Of a stretch of 6,607 bases of DNA, positions 5,626-6,607 are shown piece after piece. Below the pieces are notes generated by a model. That model worked only from the letters and a program-made list of their open reading frames with translations, was not told the DNA's origin and ran no database searches. The stretch comes from Roseibacillus sp. (GTDB lineage Bacteria; Verrucomicrobiota; Verrucomicrobiia; Verrucomicrobiales; Akkermansiaceae). The stretch spans positions 1 through 6,607 of the forward strand of contig PBTP01000094.1 of the NCBI GenBank assembly GCA_002729275.1. Reading direction: 5' to 3'. Each line of letters opens with the position of its first letter. Positions within the stretch are counted from its first letter, which is position 1. Position numbers and translations under genes: made by a program.

Positions 5626-6607
5626 ATGAATGTTTTCCTCCGAGCTTCGGCTGTTCTTTTCGCTACGCTGACAGCATCAGTGCTCCTAACCCACGCAGAT
5701 TACGTGGTTGATCTCGACCTTGGGTCACTTCCAGAGGGGATCACCAGCCTTTCCGGAACAACGGCGGAGATTGTTACCAACGACCCACTTGATCCTGAGC
5801 TGAAAATTACAGTTGGAGGCAGAAATAATGCCGACAATGTAAGGGGTTCAGAGAATGCACTGGTTCTCTTCAATATCAACGAAGGCCTGAGTTGGGGTAA
5901 CGAACTGGTTCATCAGTTCACGGTGGACGCCCCCTCAGTCATCAACTTCGCGGCCAACAACGCCAATGTGGTAGGAGACGCAGATTTCTTTTTGCTGGAG
6001 GGCCTGACCACCGACTCCGACATTGTGCCAGGCAAGACTGTTGCGACCGAGGGGCTTTGGTATGCTTTTTTTGATGGGACGGACCCCGTCCCCGAAACGG
6101 TTACCCTCCGGCCAGGAACCTACTATCTCGTCGTGGAATCCTACAGCGGCCCCGATACGGCCCAGACCCTGCAGGACTCAACATTCTCGATTGATATAGA
6201 AGTGGTTCCTGCCCTGTTCCCGGATGAGGTGAGTGTTGACTTGGGAGTAATTGGGACAGAGGCGACTCCCCTCAGCTTTGATACCCTTGGCTCAGATTAT
6301 GACACCCGGCTTGCGATTTTCTCCAACGATACGGGAGAGCTGATTCAGGAGAACGATAACGACCCTGAGGATGGCGGACTTGGGGATGGGACCCAGAGCA
6401 GGGTTGCCCTCCCTGATGGGCTCCCCGGGGGAAGATACATAGCGGTGGTCGCCGGTGCCGGTGCCACCTTTGAAGCTGGGCCTGTGACCGGGGTCGGAGG
6501 CGCTACCGGAAGCGTTGTCTTTAACCATACGCTGAACTGTACCGATCCCGACGCGATCAATGGTATTGGAACGCAGATTACGACTACGTTGCCGGGGGCG
6601 GAGGTTT
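5626..6607 (+). CDS. Exported protein with two PPC-like beta-sandwich units (3'-truncated)
   Basis: The frame is open from the ATG at 5626 to the window end (327 codons) with no stop, so the C-terminus is missing. The start is supported by a clean signal peptide: R6, hydrophobic core 7-21, cleavage after THA at 22-24, mature protein from DYVVDLDLG. A TTG two codons earlier (5620) is possible but less likely. The mature part is acidic and beta-rich. The segment at about 90-195 ends in LRPGTYYLVVES (161-172). A second unit at about 204-285 contains DYDTRLAIFSNDTGELIQENDND (split: DYDTRLAIFSN at 224-234, ELIQENDND at 238-246) and LPGGRYIAVVAG (266-277). The pattern of 'D-T-x-L-x-I-F', then 'E-N-D', then 'L-x-x-G-x-Y-x-x-V' is typical of bacterial pre-peptidase C-terminal (PPC)/DVUA0089-like domains found in secreted enzymes and surface proteins. 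No catalytic domain is seen in the visible part; one could lie beyond the window. Likely an extracellular or cell-surface binding protein; the precise role is unknown. Confidence 0.8.
   Translation, partial: MNVFLRASAVLFATLTASVLLTHADYVVDLDLGSLPEGITSLSGTTAEIVTNDPLDPELKITVGGRNNADNVRGSENALVLFNINEGLSWGNELVHQFTVDAPSVINFAANNANVVGDADFFLLEGLTTDSDIVPGKTVATEGLWYAFFDGTDPVPETVTLRPGTYYLVVESYSGPDTAQTLQDSTFSIDIEVVPALFPDEVSVDLGVIGTEATPLSFDTLGSDYDTRLAIFSNDTGELIQENDNDPEDGGLGDGTQSRVALPDGLPGGRYIAVVAGAGATFEAGPVTGVGGATGSVVFNHTLNCTDPDAINGIGTQITTTLPGAEV

Overview
The window carries three co-directional (+ strand) genes. All appear to encode exported, multi-domain proteins of a kind common in the Planctomycetota–Verrucomicrobiota (PVC) group. 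The middle gene has a layout (signal peptide, LamG-like domain, single-heme cytochrome c, DUF6797-like region, dehydrogenase-type beta-propeller) that I associate with Verrucomicrobiota and Planctomycetes. The Asp-rich type 3 repeats, LamG and PPC-like modules of the flanking genes fit a marine or particle-associated Verrucomicrobiota. This placement is an inference from protein style and moderately high G+C, not from a marker gene.

Layout: (1) positions 2-1642, the 3' part of a large secreted protein with calcium-binding thrombospondin type 3-like repeats, a LamG-like domain, a small beta-sandwich and a C-terminal MAM/jelly-roll-like domain; its start lies before the window. (2) 1643-1999, a 357-base gap without a credible gene but with a row of inverted repeats: a strong hairpin just after gene 1 that could end its transcript, then several hairpins running up to the start of gene 2. 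(3) 2000-5494, a complete 1164-residue exported cytochrome c/propeller protein that starts at GTG. (4) 5495-5625, a short gap with an 8-bp-arm inverted repeat. (5) 5626-6607, the start of a third exported protein with a clear signal peptide and two consecutive PPC-like beta-sandwich units; it runs off the window end.

How they may work together: all three products should act outside the cytoplasm. The flanking proteins look like binding or adhesion proteins (calcium-stabilised repeats, LamG, jelly-roll and PPC-like folds). The middle one looks like a redox enzyme with its own heme, perhaps oxidising a sugar or other organic substrate in the periplasm or at the cell surface. Gaps of 357 and 131 bases with inverted repeats suggest separate transcription units rather than one tight operon. 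I see no mobile element, CRISPR array, tRNA or rRNA. The most unusual points are the domain order of the middle protein and the hairpin-rich leader in front of it.
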